Below, piece by piece: positions 1 through 11,542 of a stretch of 64,000 bases of DNA. The notes under the pieces were generated by a model. The model ran no database searches. It saw nothing but the letters and a program-made list of their open reading frames with translations, and was not told where the DNA came from. Positions within the stretch are counted from its first letter, which is position 1. Each line of letters opens with the position of its first letter. Position numbers and translations under genes: made by a program. Origin of the DNA: Noviherbaspirillum aridicola. Lineage in GTDB: Bacteria > Pseudomonadota > Gammaproteobacteria > Burkholderiales > Burkholderiaceae_D. The stretch is taken from the NCBI RefSeq assembly GCF_019656455.1, contig NZ_BPMK01000005.1, forward strand, positions 101,784 through 165,783. The letters run 5' to 3'.

Positions 1-1454
<1,454 letters not shown>

Positions 1455-1455
<1 letters not shown>

Positions 1456-2129
1456 TGCTCACCCCGGAAGACTGGGGCGCAGTCCGGCTCACGCTGAAAC
1501 TCGCCGGGCTGGTCACCGTACTGCTGCTGGTGATCGGCACGCCGATCGCGTGGTGGCTCGCCCGCACACGGTCCCGGCTCAAGCCGGTCGTCGCCGCAGT
1601 CGTCGCTCTGCCGCTGGTGCTGCCGCCCACGGTGCTCGGCTTTTACCTGCTGATCACAATGGGACCGGCCGGGCCGGTGGGGCGGCTGACCGAGTACCTC
1701 GGCATCGGTCTGCTGCCGTTCAGCTTCACCGGACTGGTCGTCGCCTCCGTCTTTTATTCGCTGCCCTTCGCGGTGCAGCCGCTGCAGAACGCGTTCGAGG
1801 CGATCGGCACCCGCCCGCTCGAGGTCGCCGCTACGCTGCGCGCCGGCCCGCTCGACGCATTCTTCACGGTCGCCGTGCCGATGGCGCGTCCCGGCTTTCT
1901 CACCGCCGCCATCCTCTCCTTCGCGCACACCATAGGCGAGTTCGGCGTGGTCCTCATGATAGGCGGGAACATACCCGACAAGACGCGCGTGGTGTCGGTG
2001 CAGATCTACGACCATGTGGAAGCGCTGCAGTATGCGCAGGCGCACTGGCTGGCCGGCGGCATGATGGTCTTTGCGTTTTGCGTGCTGCTGGCGCTGTACA
2101 CGCTCAACCCAGTCAGGAAGATGCAATGA
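1455..2129 (+). CDS. modB: Molybdate ABC transporter, permease
   Basis: ModB forms the inner-membrane channel of the molybdate importer as a homodimer. The 224-residue product shows about five hydrophobic helices and the cytoplasmic EAA loop ([20 protein letters not shown], about residues 120-140), which docks onto the ModC ATPase. The ATG shares one base with the modA stop (TGATG) and its own stop overlaps modC in an ATGA arrangement. Length and hydrophobic profile are normal for the family. Confidence 0.95.
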
Positions 2130-3205
2130 ACACCGGCGGCGTCGAGATCAGTCTCGCGGTCGCGCACGGCGACTTCCGCCTTCAGGCAGAGCTGAACCTG
2201 CCGGGCCGCGGCGTGACCGCGATCGCCGGTCCTTCCGGTTGCGGCAAGACGACCCTCCTGCGCGGCATCGCCGGGCTCGACCGTCATGCCGGCCATCTGC
2301 GCGTCAACGGCGAAATCTGGCAGGACGATGCGCGCGGCATATTCCTGCCGGTGCACAAGCGCGCGCTGGGCTATGTGTTTCAGGAAGCCAGCCTGCTGCC
2401 GCACCTCGATGTGCGCGCCAATATCGAATACGGCTGGAAGCGCGCCGCATCCGGCGCGACGCGCCCCGACCCCAAACGGATGCTGCGCCTGCTCGGCATC
2501 GATCATCTGCTCGGCCGCCGTCCGGCCGACCTGTCGGGTGGCGAGCGCCAACGCGTCGCCATCGCCCGCGCACTGCTCGCCGCGCCCCGGATGCTGCTGA
2601 TGGACGAGCCGCTCGCCGCGCTCGACCAGGCGCGCAAGCAGGAAGTACTGCCCTACCTCGAACGCCTGCATGAAGAACTCGCGCTGCCCATCCTGTACGT
2701 CAGCCACTCGCCGGACGAGATCGCGCGCCTGGCCGACCACCTCGTGCTGATGGAACAGGGCAGGGTGGCCGGCAGCGGACCGATCACCGAGATGAGCGCG
2801 CGGCTTGACCTGCCGCAGGCGCAGGCCGAGGCCGGCGTAATCGTCGACGCCGTGGTGGAGGACTGGGACGCGGACTATCAGCTGGCCACGCTGCGCGTCG
2901 GCGCCAACGCGATCCGCGTCCCGCATCCCCGGCTGAGCGTCGGCCAGCGTCTGCGCCTGCGCATCCTCGCGCGCGACGTCATCCTCGCGCTCGACCGCCG
3001 GGACGACACCTCGGCGCTGAACCATGTCCCGGTGCGGGTGCTGGAGGAAGCGCCGGCAGGGGGCAGCGCCCATGTGATGGTGCGGCTGGATGCGCAGGGA
3101 ATGCCGCTGCTGGCGCGGGTGACGCGCATCTCGCGGGACAGACTGGGGGTGGCGCCGGGGGTGGGGATGTGGGCGCAGTTCAAGGCGACGGCGGTGTTTG
3201 CGTAG
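2126..3205 (+). CDS. modC: Molybdate ABC transporter, ATP-binding protein
   Basis: ModC hydrolyses ATP to drive molybdate import. The 359-residue product has Walker [10 protein letters not shown] near residue 35, the signature [16 protein letters not shown] near residue 138, and Walker [12 protein letters not shown]. The last 65 or so residues form a molybdate-binding TOBE/Mop domain (from [13 protein letters not shown]), which in this family senses substrate and restrains transport. It starts inside the modB stop codon (ATGA), confirming coupling. No clear terminator follows; the next 480 bases are non-coding apart from an rng remnant. Confidence 0.95.
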   Translation: MNTGGVEISLAVAHGDFRLQAELNLPGRGVTAIAGPSGCGKTTLLRGIAGLDRHAGHLRVNGEIWQDDARGIFLPVHKRALGYVFQEASLLPHLDVRANIEYGWKRAASGATRPDPKRMLRLLGIDHLLGRRPADLSGGERQRVAIARALLAAPRMLLMDEPLAALDQARKQEVLPYLERLHEELALPILYVSHSPDEIARLADHLVLMEQGRVAGSGPITEMSARLDLPQAQAEAGVIVDAVVEDWDADYQLATLRVGANAIRVPHPRLSVGQRLRLRILARDVILALDRRDDTSALNHVPVRVLEEAPAGGSAHVMVRLDAQGMPLLARVTRISRDRLGVAPGVGMWAQFKATAVFA

Positions 3206-3259
3206 ATGGAATCCATGCGGCAGCGCCGGCCTGGCAATCATCACGAACAGGGCATCGCC

Positions 3260-3376
3260 TCACATCAGAATGATGTCGTACTGCTCCTGGTGATAAGCCG
3301 ATTCCACCTGCATCGAGATCCGCTTGGCGATGAAGTCGCCCAGTATGTTGATGTGTTCGGATTCTTCTTCCAAAAA
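3260..3376 (-). pseudogene. Second, diverged copy of the rng (RNase G) 3' end
   Basis: Read on the minus strand, these 117 bases encode 38 residues plus a stop that align without gaps to the last 38 residues of the full RNase G at 4485-5948, both ending HQEQYDIILM; 29 of 38 positions match. The upstream reading frame is unrelated to RNase G and there is no start, so this is a remnant. It has the same orientation as intact rng and, with it, brackets the AT-richer gene at 3687. The divergence argues against a recent duplication. It looks like a displaced or foreign rng tail left by an insertion or recombination. Confidence 0.85.
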
Positions 3377-3686
3377 TCGGCGGCGCGGCAGTAATGCATC
3401 AACTGACCATGCGTGGTGATGCCGATATCGGCATGGCATTTGGACTGAAAAATTGATACGCGCAACCAACCCCGACCTTGTGCATTTGCATAGCCGTCGC
3501 GGCGCGGATGTATGGTGTGGCGTTGCGGCTAGCATGGCAGAGGTGCCCTGAATCTTGTCCCGACATGTGGATAATCCTGAACCGCGCTGGCGGAAGGCGT
3601 AGTGTCACACTTAGTCGATTCCATGCTAACAGGCAATATGTTAATCTACCGCGCCATATTCGCGCGGTCAGGAAGGTTGTACCAAC
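3377..3686. other. AT-richer non-coding stretch upstream of the orphan membrane gene
   Basis: No convincing gene on either strand. Base composition is visibly lower in GC than the flanking core genome, like the gene that follows. It should hold the promoter for the gene at 3687, but I could not choose a clear -35/-10 pair. A GGAAGG-like ribosome-binding site (AGGAAGG, about 3670-3676) precedes the ATG. Confidence 0.5.
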
Positions 3687-4403
3687 ATGAATCGATTAGG
3701 TTTGACTATTTATGATGCTGGATTCGGATTGGCAATCGCCGGATACGTCGCGCTGCTGAACATGTATTCCCAATTGCCTGAGCCCGAATTCATGGCTCTA
3801 TTCTCCGAAAAAGGACCATTCGAGCAACTTTCAATCGTGTCGTGGTTATTTGCTGCAATCATCATCATTGCGCGGATTCGGCCCTTAGGTACTCGGGCCT
3901 GGGCTTTTGTCCTGTTGTTTATACTATTTGCCGCACGCGAGGCCGACTGGAATAGAATATTCACTGCCGATAGCATTCTGAAAATTAAGTATTACACGCA
4001 TTCAGTCGCACCGATCGGTGAAAAAATGATAGCCGGTCCCATCGCGATCGTCGCAACTGGGTTGATAATTTATGCTGGCTTTGTCATTCTGCGATTTTTA
4101 TTTTGGCAGGGCGGCTGGCGTTCACGCGCGGGATTCTGGCTGTTGCTTGCTGCCGTGCTCGTGGTTGCCGGGAAAGTGCTCGATCGCGCTCCGCTTGTGC
4201 TAGCCCGCGACTATGGCATTGAAATTTTTTCCTTCCGATACACCCGGGCATTCGAGGAAGGGTTAGAGATGATTCATCCCTTGATATTCGCCTGGTCGAT
4301 TTGGATCAGCCAGGAAGAAAAACCCTACTTATCCTGCAACTCTCCCGCGCTTGCAGAAAAACAAGTCTCTTCCCTTTCCCTTTCAAGCGGCATGAATTTG
4401 TAG
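3687..4403 (+). CDS. Orphan multi-spanning membrane protein of unknown function
   Basis: I do not recognise this 238-residue protein. It shows about six hydrophobic segments (roughly residues 8-28, 46-65, 70-86, 112-135, 147-164 and 195-208). A charged stretch reading AAREADWNRIF followed by ILKIKYYTH (about residues 88-110) looks like the most constrained part. The last 35 residues are Ser-rich and hydrophilic. Codon use is AT-richer than all neighbours, and the gene lies between two copies of the rng 3' end, which suggests acquisition by transfer. The start has an AGGAAGG site about ten bases upstream. Function unknown. Confidence 0.75.
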   Translation: MNRLGLTIYDAGFGLAIAGYVALLNMYSQLPEPEFMALFSEKGPFEQLSIVSWLFAAIIIIARIRPLGTRAWAFVLLFILFAAREADWNRIFTADSILKIKYYTHSVAPIGEKMIAGPIAIVATGLIIYAGFVILRFLFWQGGWRSRAGFWLLLAAVLVVAGKVLDRAPLVLARDYGIEIFSFRYTRAFEEGLEMIHPLIFAWSIWISQEEKPYLSCNSPALAEKQVSSLSLSSGMNL

Positions 4404-4484
4404 GACGTTGAGGCGCGATCTCCTTGCCGCCTCGACGCGATGATATTGCTGTATCCGCGCATTGTGCGCTGTCCTTGTGGCGCA

Positions 4485-5948
4485 CTACATCAGGATGATG
4501 TCGTACTGCTCCTGATGATAAAGCGTCTCCACCTGCAGTGAAATCGGCTTGCCGATGAAGTCCCCGAGCATCGCCAGATGCTGGGATTCCTCTTCGAGGA
4601 ACATGTCCACCACCACCTGCGCGGCGAGGATGCGGAATTCGCGCGGGTTGAACTGCTTGGCTTCGCGCAGCAGTTCGCGCAGGATTTCATAGCAGACGGT
4701 GCGCGCGGTCTTGACCTGGCCCTTGCCGGCGCAGGCGGGGCACACTTCGCACAGGATGTGGGCCAGCGATTCGCGGGTGCGCTTGCGGGTCATCTCGACC
4801 AGGCCGAGCGCGGAGAATCCGGATACCGAAACCTTGGTGCGGTCGCGCGAGAGCGCCTTGTTCAGCTCGGCCAGCACCGCGTTGCGATGCTCGGCGGTCT
4901 CCATGTCGATGAAGTCGAGGATGATGATGCCGCCGAGGTTGCGCAGCCGGAGCTGGCGCGCGATCGCGTGCGCTGCCTCGAGGTTGGTCTTGAAGATGGT
5001 GTCGTCGAAGTTGCGGCCATTGACATAGCTGCCGGTGTTGACGTCGATCGTGGTCATCGCCTCGGTCTGGTCGATGATCAGGTAGCCGCCGGACTTGAGG
5101 TCGACGCGGCGGCCGAGCGCGCGCTCGATTTCCTCTTCCACGCCGTACAGGTCGAACAGCGGCCGCTCGCCGGTGTAATGGACCAGCTTGGACAGCACCG
5201 ACGGCGTGTAGACGGTGCCGAACTGCTGCAGTTTCTGGAAGTTCTCGCGCGAATCGACCTGGATCGTGGTCGTCTCGTCGCTGACGAAATCGCGTAGCAC
5301 GCGCTGCGCCAGGCTCAGGTCCTGGTAGAGCAGGGTGGGGGCGGGGCGGGTGCGGGCGTTTTTCGTGATCGCGGCCCAGGTCTTGCGCAGGTAGTCGACG
5401 TCCATCTGCAGGTCGGCGTCGCTCGCGTCCTCGGCCATGGTGCGGATGATGTAGCCGCCTTTTTCGTCGGCCGGGACCAGCTTCTGCACCTTGGCCTTGA
5501 GCATTTCGCGCTCGGATTCCTTCTCGATGCGCTGCGAAATCCCGATGTGGGAATCCTGCGGCAGGTAGACCAGCATCCGGCCGGCGATCGAGATCTGGGT
5601 CGACAGGCGCGCGCCCTTGGTGCCGATCGGGTCCTTGATCACCTGGACCATGATGGACTGGCCGTCGTAGAGCAGCTTTTCGATCGGGCGCGGCGTGGCA
5701 TTGGTGTTGTCGTGGTCGCGGGCTTCCCAGATGTCGGCCACGTGCAGGAAGGCGGCGCGCTCCAGGCCGATGTCGATGAAGGCCGACTGCATTCCGGGCA
5801 GCACCCGCACCACCTTGCCGAGGTAGATGTTGCCGGTCATGCCGCGCGAGAGCGTGCGCTCGATGTGCAGTTCCTGCACCGCGCCCTGCAGGATCAGGGC
5901 GACCCGCGTCTCCTGCGGCGTGATGTTGATGAGGATGTCTTCGCTCAT
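4485..5948 (-). CDS. rng: Ribonuclease G
   Basis: RNase G is the shorter RNase E homologue; it cleaves the 5' end of 16S rRNA precursor and some mRNAs. The 487-residue product matches the E. coli protein in length. An S1-type RNA-binding domain lies near residues 35-130 (GNIYLGKVVRVLPGMQSAFID). The catalytic core includes IDVNTG, with metal-binding IILDFIDM further on, and the Zn-link CPAC is near residue 410. Its ATG overlaps the maf stop (ATGA), the standard maf-rng coupling. Last gene of the purD-to-rng cluster. A diverged copy of its last 38 codons lies at 3260-3376. Confidence 0.96.
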   Translation of the reverse strand: MSEDILINITPQETRVALILQGAVQELHIERTLSRGMTGNIYLGKVVRVLPGMQSAFIDIGLERAAFLHVADIWEARDHDNTNATPRPIEKLLYDGQSIMVQVIKDPIGTKGARLSTQISIAGRMLVYLPQDSHIGISQRIEKESEREMLKAKVQKLVPADEKGGYIIRTMAEDASDADLQMDVDYLRKTWAAITKNARTRPAPTLLYQDLSLAQRVLRDFVSDETTTIQVDSRENFQKLQQFGTVYTPSVLSKLVHYTGERPLFDLYGVEEEIERALGRRVDLKSGGYLIIDQTEAMTTIDVNTGSYVNGRNFDDTIFKTNLEAAHAIARQLRLRNLGGIIILDFIDMETAEHRNAVLAELNKALSRDRTKVSVSGFSALGLVEMTRKRTRESLAHILCEVCPACAGKGQVKTARTVCYEILRELLREAKQFNPREFRILAAQVVVDMFLEEESQHLAMLGDFIGKPISLQVETLYHQEQYDIILM

Positions 5949-6568
5949 AGCACGGAGATGCCGGCCCGGCCGAGCAGCTGCGCGGTCTCGTGCAGCGGCA
6001 GGCCCATGATGCCGGTATAGCTGCCGTCGATGCGGCTGATGAAGACCGACGCCAGTCCCTGCACGCCGTATCCGCCGGCCTTGTCGTAGGGCTCGCTGGT
6101 ATTGCAGTAGGCGCGCATCATGTCCTTGGTCAGCGTGGCGAAGCTGACTTCGGACACCTGGGTAAGCTGATGCAGCTGGTCGTCGTGATGCAGCGCGACG
6201 CTGGTGATGACCTGGTGGGTGCGGCCCGACAGCAGCCGCAGCATGTCCATCGCTTCATTTCTGTCGGCCGGCTTGCCGAGGATGCGGTCGTCGATCACGA
6301 CCGTGGTATCGGCGGCGAGCACCGGGCGCACGGGCAGCCGGCGCAGGAGCATGATCTGAGCCGCGTACTCGGCTTTTTCACGGGTGACGCGCACCACGTA
6401 GTCGCCGGCCCGTTCGCCGGGGTGGACTTCCTCGCTGACGTCGGGGCCGCCGCGCGGCGACTGGTCGCGCAGCATCAGCAGTTCGAAGTCGACGCCGATC
6501 TGGCGCAGCAGCTCGCGGCGGCGCGGGCTCTTGGAGGCAAGGTAAATCCTGGTGTCTGCCGGTTTCAT
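5945..6568 (-). CDS. maf: Maf-family nucleotide pyrophosphatase
   Basis: Maf proteins hydrolyse non-canonical or house-keeping nucleoside triphosphates (dTTP/UTP for the YhdE type) to monophosphate and PPi and act as house-cleaning enzymes. The 207-residue product opens with the family signature LASKSPRRRELL, followed by AADTTVV (catalytic Asp) and KPADRNEA. The start at MKPADTR is chosen because the signature must lie within the first 20 residues; an upstream extension would run into rlmH. It is coupled to rng, as in many proteobacteria. Substrate class is inferred from the rng linkage only. Confidence 0.93.
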   Translation of the reverse strand: MKPADTRIYLASKSPRRRELLRQIGVDFELLMLRDQSPRGGPDVSEEVHPGERAGDYVVRVTREKAEYAAQIMLLRRLPVRPVLAADTTVVIDDRILGKPADRNEAMDMLRLLSGRTHQVITSVALHHDDQLHQLTQVSEVSFATLTKDMMRAYCNTSEPYDKAGGYGVQGLASVFISRIDGSYTGIMGLPLHETAQLLGRAGISVL

Positions 6569-6597
6569 GAATCGGATTGAGTCTCGTCGTGTCGTTC

Positions 6598-7068
6598 TTA
6601 TACGCGGTGATAGGGATGGTTCTGGGTGATCGACCAGGCCCGGTACAGCTGTTCGGCCAGCAGCACGCGCACCATCCCGTGCGGCAGGGTCAGGCTGGAC
6701 ACCCGTACCAGCATGTCCGCATTCGCCTTGAAGCCGGGATCGAGTCCGTCGGCGCCGCCGATCACGAATGTAACATCCCGCCCGTCCTGTTGCCACTGCG
6801 TCAGCAGCTGGGCCAGCTGCATGGTGCTGAGATCCTTGCCGCGCTCGTCGAGCGCGATCACGCGGGCGCCCTTCGGCACGGCCGCTTCGATCTTCGTGCG
6901 CTCCTGCGCCATCACGGTCTCGGCGCTGCGCCCGCCCGAGCGGTCGACCGGCTTGATCTCCCGGAGCTGGATGCGGCACTCCGGCGGCATGCGCTTGGCG
7001 TATTCGGCGAAGCCGTCCTCGATCCAGCCGGGCATCTTGTGGCCGACCGCGGCGATCACCAGTTGCAT
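6598..7068 (-). CDS. rlmH: 23S rRNA (pseudouridine1915-N3)-methyltransferase
   Basis: RlmH, a SPOUT-fold methyltransferase, methylates pseudouridine 1915 in helix 69 of 23S rRNA. The product is 156 residues, the usual length. The trefoil-knot SAM-binding region reads FVIGGADGL near residue 105 and [22 protein letters not shown] near the C-terminus. It lies just downstream of rsfS, so two ribosome-related genes sit together; the gap is 7 bases. Recognition is secure. Confidence 0.96.
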   Translation of the reverse strand: MQLVIAAVGHKMPGWIEDGFAEYAKRMPPECRIQLREIKPVDRSGGRSAETVMAQERTKIEAAVPKGARVIALDERGKDLSTMQLAQLLTQWQQDGRDVTFVIGGADGLDPGFKANADMLVRVSSLTLPHGMVRVLLAEQLYRAWSITQNHPYHRV

Positions 7069-7075
7069 GTCGGGC

Positions 7076-7711
7076 TCAGGCGGCGGTCTTGCGCGCCGGG
7101 CGCTTTGCGGCCGTTTTTGCAGCCGTCTTGGCCGCGGTCTTGCGCGGGGCGGCGGTCTTGGTGGCGGCCACCTTCACCGTCTTGCCGGCGGGGACGCGCG
7201 GGGTCTTCGCGGCCGGGGTCTTGCGGGCCGCGGTCTTGCGTGCCGGCTTCTTCGGCTCGTCGTCGTCCAGCGTCGTCTGGCTCGCCGCGATGTGGGTGGA
7301 GCGCTTGCGGGCCGGCTTGGCTTCGGCCTGCTCGTCGTCCGCCGCCGCGGTGCGCTTGGCGGTGCGCTTGGCGGCGCCGAACTTCACTTCCTTGTCACCC
7401 CAGATCTCTTCCAGGCGGTAGTAGTCGCGGATGGCGGGCTGCATGATGTGGACCACCATGTCGCCGAGGTCGACCAGCACCCATTCGCCGGTGTCCTCGC
7501 CTTCGATGCTGACCACGCTGCCGCCCTTTTCCTTGACCTTGTCGCGCACGGACGCGGCAAGCGCCTTGGTCTGGCGGTTGGAGGTGCCCGACGCGATGGC
7601 CAGGCGGTCGAACATGCTGGTGAGATGGACGGTGTCGTAGACCTTGATGTCCTGGGCTTTCACATCCTCGAGGGCATCGATGACGGTGGCTTGCAGTTTT
7701 TTGATATCCAT
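7076..7711 (-). CDS. rsfS: Ribosomal silencing factor RsfS with long Ala/Lys-rich tail
   Basis: RsfS binds ribosomal protein L14 and blocks subunit joining when nutrients are low. The conserved domain fills residues 1-110 ([31 protein letters not shown]). The full product is 211 residues, about 90-100 more than the family norm. The extra C-terminal half is low-complexity, rich in Ala, Lys, Thr and Arg, with KTAAK-type repeats resembling the histone-H1-like tails seen in some beta- and gammaproteobacterial proteins. The ATG shares one base with the nadD stop. The tail may bind nucleic acid; that is inference. Confidence 0.93.
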   Translation of the reverse strand: MDIKKLQATVIDALEDVKAQDIKVYDTVHLTSMFDRLAIASGTSNRQTKALAASVRDKVKEKGGSVVSIEGEDTGEWVLVDLGDMVVHIMQPAIRDYYRLEEIWGDKEVKFGAAKRTAKRTAAADDEQAEAKPARKRSTHIAASQTTLDDDEPKKPARKTAARKTPAAKTPRVPAGKTVKVAATKTAAPRKTAAKTAAKTAAKRPARKTAA

Positions 7712-8370
7712 TAGTTCTTCTGATAGAGATGTTGTCGTTCGATATAGTCTAGCACCCCGGCCGGGATCAGCGAGGCGACGCTGCGGCCTTCCGCCAGGGC
7801 GGCGCGGATTTGCGTGGCCGAAATGTCGATCGCGAGATTGACGGCAAGATAGGCGAGTCCGGCCGGCGTGCTACGGATCTGCCCGGGCGTGGCGGCGCGC
7901 CGCATGAATTCCTGCGCGACCTCGGGCGCCACGTGGGCGGGGTCGAGTGCGAAGCCCGGGCGCGAGGCGGCGCAGATGTGGGCATGGTCGAACAGCGCCC
8001 GCCAGTCCTTCCAGGTATGCAACTTCTGCAGCTGGTCAGCGCCGATGAGGAAGGCAAGCGACACGTCGTCGCCGAGCTGAGCGCGCAGCGCGCGCAGGGT
8101 GTCGATGGTGTAGGTCGCGCCCTCGCGCCGGATTTCCTGGTCATCGATCGCGACCGGCACGGCGAACCCGCCGAATGCCAGCCGCAGCATGTCGATGCGC
8201 TGCGCGGCGCTCGCGGTCAGCGCCTGCTTCTGATAGGGCAGGCCGGCCGGCAGCAGGCGCAGCTCGTCGGGAAACAGCAGCTTCGCGAAATAGCCGGCGA
8301 GCGCGACATGGCCGCTGTGCACCGGGTCGAAGCTGCCGCCGAGCAGCGCGATGCAGCGCGTCACGCCCAT
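7711..8370 (-). CDS. nadD: Nicotinate-nucleotide adenylyltransferase
   Basis: NadD adenylates nicotinate mononucleotide to deamido-NAD in NAD synthesis. The 219-residue product carries [10 protein letters not shown] at the N-terminus (nucleotidyltransferase GxFDPxHxGH) and ISATQIR near the C-terminus. Two starts are possible: the ATG at 8370, which overlaps hemF by 10 bases, or a GTG at 8364, which overlaps the hemF stop in a GTGA arrangement. Both give the complete domain. It is translationally tied to hemF upstream and rsfS downstream, the common nadD-rsfS pairing. Confidence 0.94.
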   Translation of the reverse strand: MGVTRCIALLGGSFDPVHSGHVALAGYFAKLLFPDELRLLPAGLPYQKQALTASAAQRIDMLRLAFGGFAVPVAIDDQEIRREGATYTIDTLRALRAQLGDDVSLAFLIGADQLQKLHTWKDWRALFDHAHICAASRPGFALDPAHVAPEVAQEFMRRAATPGQIRSTPAGLAYLAVNLAIDISATQIRAALAEGRSVASLIPAGVLDYIERQHLYQKN

Positions 8371-9275
8371 TCCCGCGGGGTGAGGAAGTCGGTGTACAGC
8401 CGGGCCTCGGGGCTGCCCGGTTCCGGATGCCAGTCGTAGCGCCATTTGACGACCGGCGGCATGGACATCAGGATCGATTCGGTGCGGCCGCCCGACTGCA
8501 GGCCGAACAGCGTGCCGCGGTCGAGCACCAGGTTGAACTCGACGTAGCGGCCGCGGCGGTAGGCCTGAAAGTCCCGCTCACGCTCGCCATAGGGGGTGTC
8601 CTTGCGGCGCTGCAGCAGCGGAATGTAGGCATCGATGAAATGGTCGCCGACGCTGCGCATCATGGCGAAGCTCTGCTCCAGGCCGAGCGCATGAAAATCG
8701 TCGAAGAAGATGCCGCCCACGCCGCGCGGCTCCTTGCGGTGCTTCAGGTAGAAGTAGTCGTCGCACCATTTCTTGAAGCGCGGATGCAGGTCCTCGCCGA
8801 AGGGCGCAAGCGCCTCGCGGCAGGTGCGGTGGAAATGCACCGCGTCTTCCTCGAAGCCGTAATAGGGCGTCAGGTCCATGCCGCCGCCGAACCACCAGAC
8901 CGGCTCTTCTCCCTCTTTCGAGGCGATGAAGAAGCGCACATTCATGTGCGAAGTGGGCGCGTAGGGATTGCGGGGATGCATGACGAGCGACACGCCCATC
9001 GCTTCCCAGCGCCGGCCCGCGAGTTCGGGTCGGTTGGCGGCCGCAGTGGGGGGCAGCGCATCGCCGCTGACATGGGAAAAGCCGACGCCGCCGCGTTCGA
9101 GCACATTGCCTTCTTCCAGGATGCGGGAAATGCCGCCGCCGGCGATCGGGCTCGTGCCATGCGGGCGTTCCCACTGGTCGACGAGGAAGGGCTTGCCGTC
9201 GACCTGTTCCAGCGCGCCGACGATGCGCGCCTGCAGGTCGAGCAGGTAGGATTTGACGAGATGTGGAGTGGTCAC
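8361..9275 (-). CDS. hemF: Oxygen-dependent coproporphyrinogen III oxidase
   Basis: HemF decarboxylates coproporphyrinogen III to protoporphyrinogen IX with O2, a late step of haem synthesis. The 304-residue product is full length. It shows the conserved [21 protein letters not shown] region and [13 protein letters not shown] (about residues 125-140), followed by [20 protein letters not shown]. The start codon is GTG at 9273-9275, with the family-typical N-terminus directly after. The gene lies between purD and nadD, an arrangement common in Burkholderiales. Confidence 0.96.
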   Translation of the reverse strand: MTTPHLVKSYLLDLQARIVGALEQVDGKPFLVDQWERPHGTSPIAGGGISRILEEGNVLERGGVGFSHVSGDALPPTAAANRPELAGRRWEAMGVSLVMHPRNPYAPTSHMNVRFFIASKEGEEPVWWFGGGMDLTPYYGFEEDAVHFHRTCREALAPFGEDLHPRFKKWCDDYFYLKHRKEPRGVGGIFFDDFHALGLEQSFAMMRSVGDHFIDAYIPLLQRRKDTPYGERERDFQAYRRGRYVEFNLVLDRGTLFGLQSGGRTESILMSMPPVVKWRYDWHPEPGSPEARLYTDFLTPREWA

Positions 9276-9348
9276 GGCTGACTCTGATTCTGTCCTGGGT
9301 TTATCGAAGGTCAGCCGCCGGTGCGGCCGACGCCGGCCGCATCGTGCA

Positions 9349-10623
9349 TCAGGCCGGCCGCTTCAGCGCGCGCCAGCCGATGTCGCGGCGGAACTGCGCA
9401 CCGTCGAACCGGATGCCGTCGACCACCTGGTAGGCGTGCTTCTGCGCCATCTTCACGCTGTCACCGAGGCCGACCACGCACAGCACGCGGCCGCCCGACG
9501 TCGTCAGGCGATCGCCGGCGAGCGTGGTGCCGGCATGGAAGGTCACGCAGTCCGGGGTCTCGGCCGGGATGCCGGTGATCGGGTCGCCCTTGCGCGGCGC
9601 TTCCGGATAGCCGGCGGCGGCCATCACCACGCCGAGCGCGGTGCGGCGGTCCCATTCCAGCGCGACCTGGTCCAGGGTGCCGTTGACCGCGTGCTCCATC
9701 ACGCCGACCAGGTCCGTCTTCAGACGCGCCATGATCGGCTGGGTTTCCGGGTCGCCCATGCGGCAGTTGAATTCCAGCGTCCTGGGATTGCCCTTGGCGT
9801 CGATCATCAGGCCGGCGTAAAGGAAGCCGGTGAACGGGATGCCGTCCTTCTGCATGCCGAGCACGGTCGGGTTGATGATCTCGCGCATGATGCGCGCATG
9901 CAGCGAGGGCGTGACGATCGGGGCCGGGGAGTAGGCGCCCATGCCGCCGGTGTTCGGGCCTTCGTCATTGTCCCTGAGACGCTTGTGGTCCTGGCTGGTG
10001 GCCAGCGGCAGCACGTTGCGGCCGTCCACCATGACGATGAAGCTGGCTTCCTCGCCGTCGAGGAATTCCTCGATCACGACGCGCGCGCCGGCGTCGCCGA
10101 GCTTGTTATCGGACAGCATCATGTCGACCGCGGCATGCGCCTCGTCCAGCGTCATCGCCACCACCACGCCCTTGCCGGCGGCCAGGCCGTCGGCCTTGAT
10201 CACGATCGGCGCGCCCTTCTGGTTGATGTAGCGGTGCGCCGCCTGCAGGTCGGAGAAGGTCTGGTAATCGGCGGTCGGGATCCGGTGGCGCTTCATGAAG
10301 GCCTTGGCGAAGTCCTTCGAGCTTTCCAGCTGCGCCGCTTCCCTGGTCGGGCCGAAGATCTTCAGCCCCTGGTCGCGGAAGATGTTGACGATGCCGGCCG
10401 CCAGCGGCACTTCCGGGCCGACCACGGTCAGCGCGATGTTTTCCTTCGCGGCGAACTGGGCCAGCCAGCCGGGATCGGTGATGTCGACATTCTCCAGGCG
10501 CGCGTCGAGCGCGGTGCCGCCGTTGCCCGGCGCCACATAGACCTTCTGGATGCGATCCGATTGCGCGAGCTTCCAGGCGAGGGCATGTTCGCGGCCGCCC
10601 GAGCCAACTACCAGAATTTTCAT
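9349..10623 (-). CDS. purD: Phosphoribosylamine-glycine ligase (GAR synthetase)
   Basis: PurD joins glycine to 5-phosphoribosylamine with ATP, the second step of purine synthesis. The 424-residue product has the typical start [18 protein letters not shown], a central ATP-grasp domain ([27 protein letters not shown] with metal-binding residues), and the C-terminal domain. Length is normal. It is the first gene downstream of the yebC terminator, so it probably starts its own transcript leading into hemF and nadD. Confidence 0.97.
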   Translation of the reverse strand: MKILVVGSGGREHALAWKLAQSDRIQKVYVAPGNGGTALDARLENVDITDPGWLAQFAAKENIALTVVGPEVPLAAGIVNIFRDQGLKIFGPTREAAQLESSKDFAKAFMKRHRIPTADYQTFSDLQAAHRYINQKGAPIVIKADGLAAGKGVVVAMTLDEAHAAVDMMLSDNKLGDAGARVVIEEFLDGEEASFIVMVDGRNVLPLATSQDHKRLRDNDEGPNTGGMGAYSPAPIVTPSLHARIMREIINPTVLGMQKDGIPFTGFLYAGLMIDAKGNPRTLEFNCRMGDPETQPIMARLKTDLVGVMEHAVNGTLDQVALEWDRRTALGVVMAAAGYPEAPRKGDPITGIPAETPDCVTFHAGTTLAGDRLTTSGGRVLCVVGLGDSVKMAQKHAYQVVDGIRFDGAQFRRDIGWRALKRPA

Positions 10624-10644
10624 GAGAGCTGAATCACTACTGAA

Positions 10645-10667
10645 TGAAAGGGCAGCCGAAGCTGCCC
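10645..10667 (-). terminator. Intrinsic terminator with UUCG tetraloop after yebC
   Basis: On the minus strand a 7-bp GC-rich stem (GGGCAGC / GCTGCCC) closes a TTCG loop and is followed by TTTCATT. It begins about 20 bases past the yebC stop and precedes purD, so it separates the two transcription units. Confidence 0.75.
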
Positions 10668-10686
10668 GAAAACGTCCTGCCGGAAC

Positions 10687-11412
10687 CTATTCCTCGATCA
10701 CCGCGTTGGTGTAGACCTCTTGCACGTCGTCGAGGTTTTCCAGCGCGTCGAGCAGCTTTTGCATCCTCACCGCGTCATCGCCGGTGAACACGGTTTCGGT
10801 CGAGGGCTTCATCACCACTTCGGCCACCTCGGCCTTGAAGCCGGCCTTTTCCAGGGTCTCCTTGACCGCCGAGAAGTCGTTCGGCGCGGTCAGCACTTCG
10901 ATGCCGCCTTCCTCGTCGGTCACCACGTCCTCGGCGCCCGCCTCGAGCGCGGCTTCCATCAGCGCGTCCTCGTCGGTGCCCGGCGCGAACAGCAACTGGC
11001 CGCAATGCTTGAACAGGAAGGCGACCGAGCCTTCGGTGCCCATGTTGCCGCCGAACTTGCTGAAGGCATGGCGGACTTCCGCCACGGTGCGCACGCGGTT
11101 GTCGGTCATGCAGTCGACGATGATGGCGGCGCCGTTGATGCCGTAGCCTTCGTAGCGGATTTCCTCGTAGTTGGCGCCTTCCAGGCCGCCGGTGCCGCGC
11201 TGGATGGCGCGGGTCACGTTGTCCTTCGGCATGTTGGCGTCGGCCGCCTTGTCGACCGCCAGCCTCAGCCGGGGGTTGCTGGCGATGTCGCCGCCGCCCA
11301 GGCGCGCCGCCACGGTGATTTCCTTGATCAGGCGCGTCCAGATCTTGCCGCGCTTTGCATCGGTCGCGGCTTTTTTGTGTTTAATATTGGCCCATTTACT
11401 ATGTCCAGCCAT
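10687..11412 (-). CDS. yebC: YebC/PmpR-family DNA-binding regulator
   Basis: This family acts as a transcriptional regulator in some bacteria, and a YebC-type protein has been linked to relief of ribosome stalling in others; the role here is open. The 241-residue product starts with the invariant [14 protein letters not shown], which fixes the start at 11412 although the frame stays open 19 codons upstream. Other family blocks are visible: [31 protein letters not shown], and FLFKHCG. A terminator-like hairpin follows. It is divergent from the HerA-like gene at 11543. Confidence 0.95.
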   Translation of the reverse strand: MAGHSKWANIKHKKAATDAKRGKIWTRLIKEITVAARLGGGDIASNPRLRLAVDKAADANMPKDNVTRAIQRGTGGLEGANYEEIRYEGYGINGAAIIVDCMTDNRVRTVAEVRHAFSKFGGNMGTEGSVAFLFKHCGQLLFAPGTDEDALMEAALEAGAEDVVTDEEGGIEVLTAPNDFSAVKETLEKAGFKAEVAEVVMKPSTETVFTGDDAVRMQKLLDALENLDDVQEVYTNAVIEE

Positions 11413-11542
11413 GGCGAATCTTTCCTGGGAATGATCGAGAGGTAGCCTGGCGGACGTGAAATCAAGCACTTACCAGGCCGGAAACCAATCCGGGATTCTA
11501 ACACAGCGACCCCTCTCAAAAATTGCCTGAAAGCCAACCACG

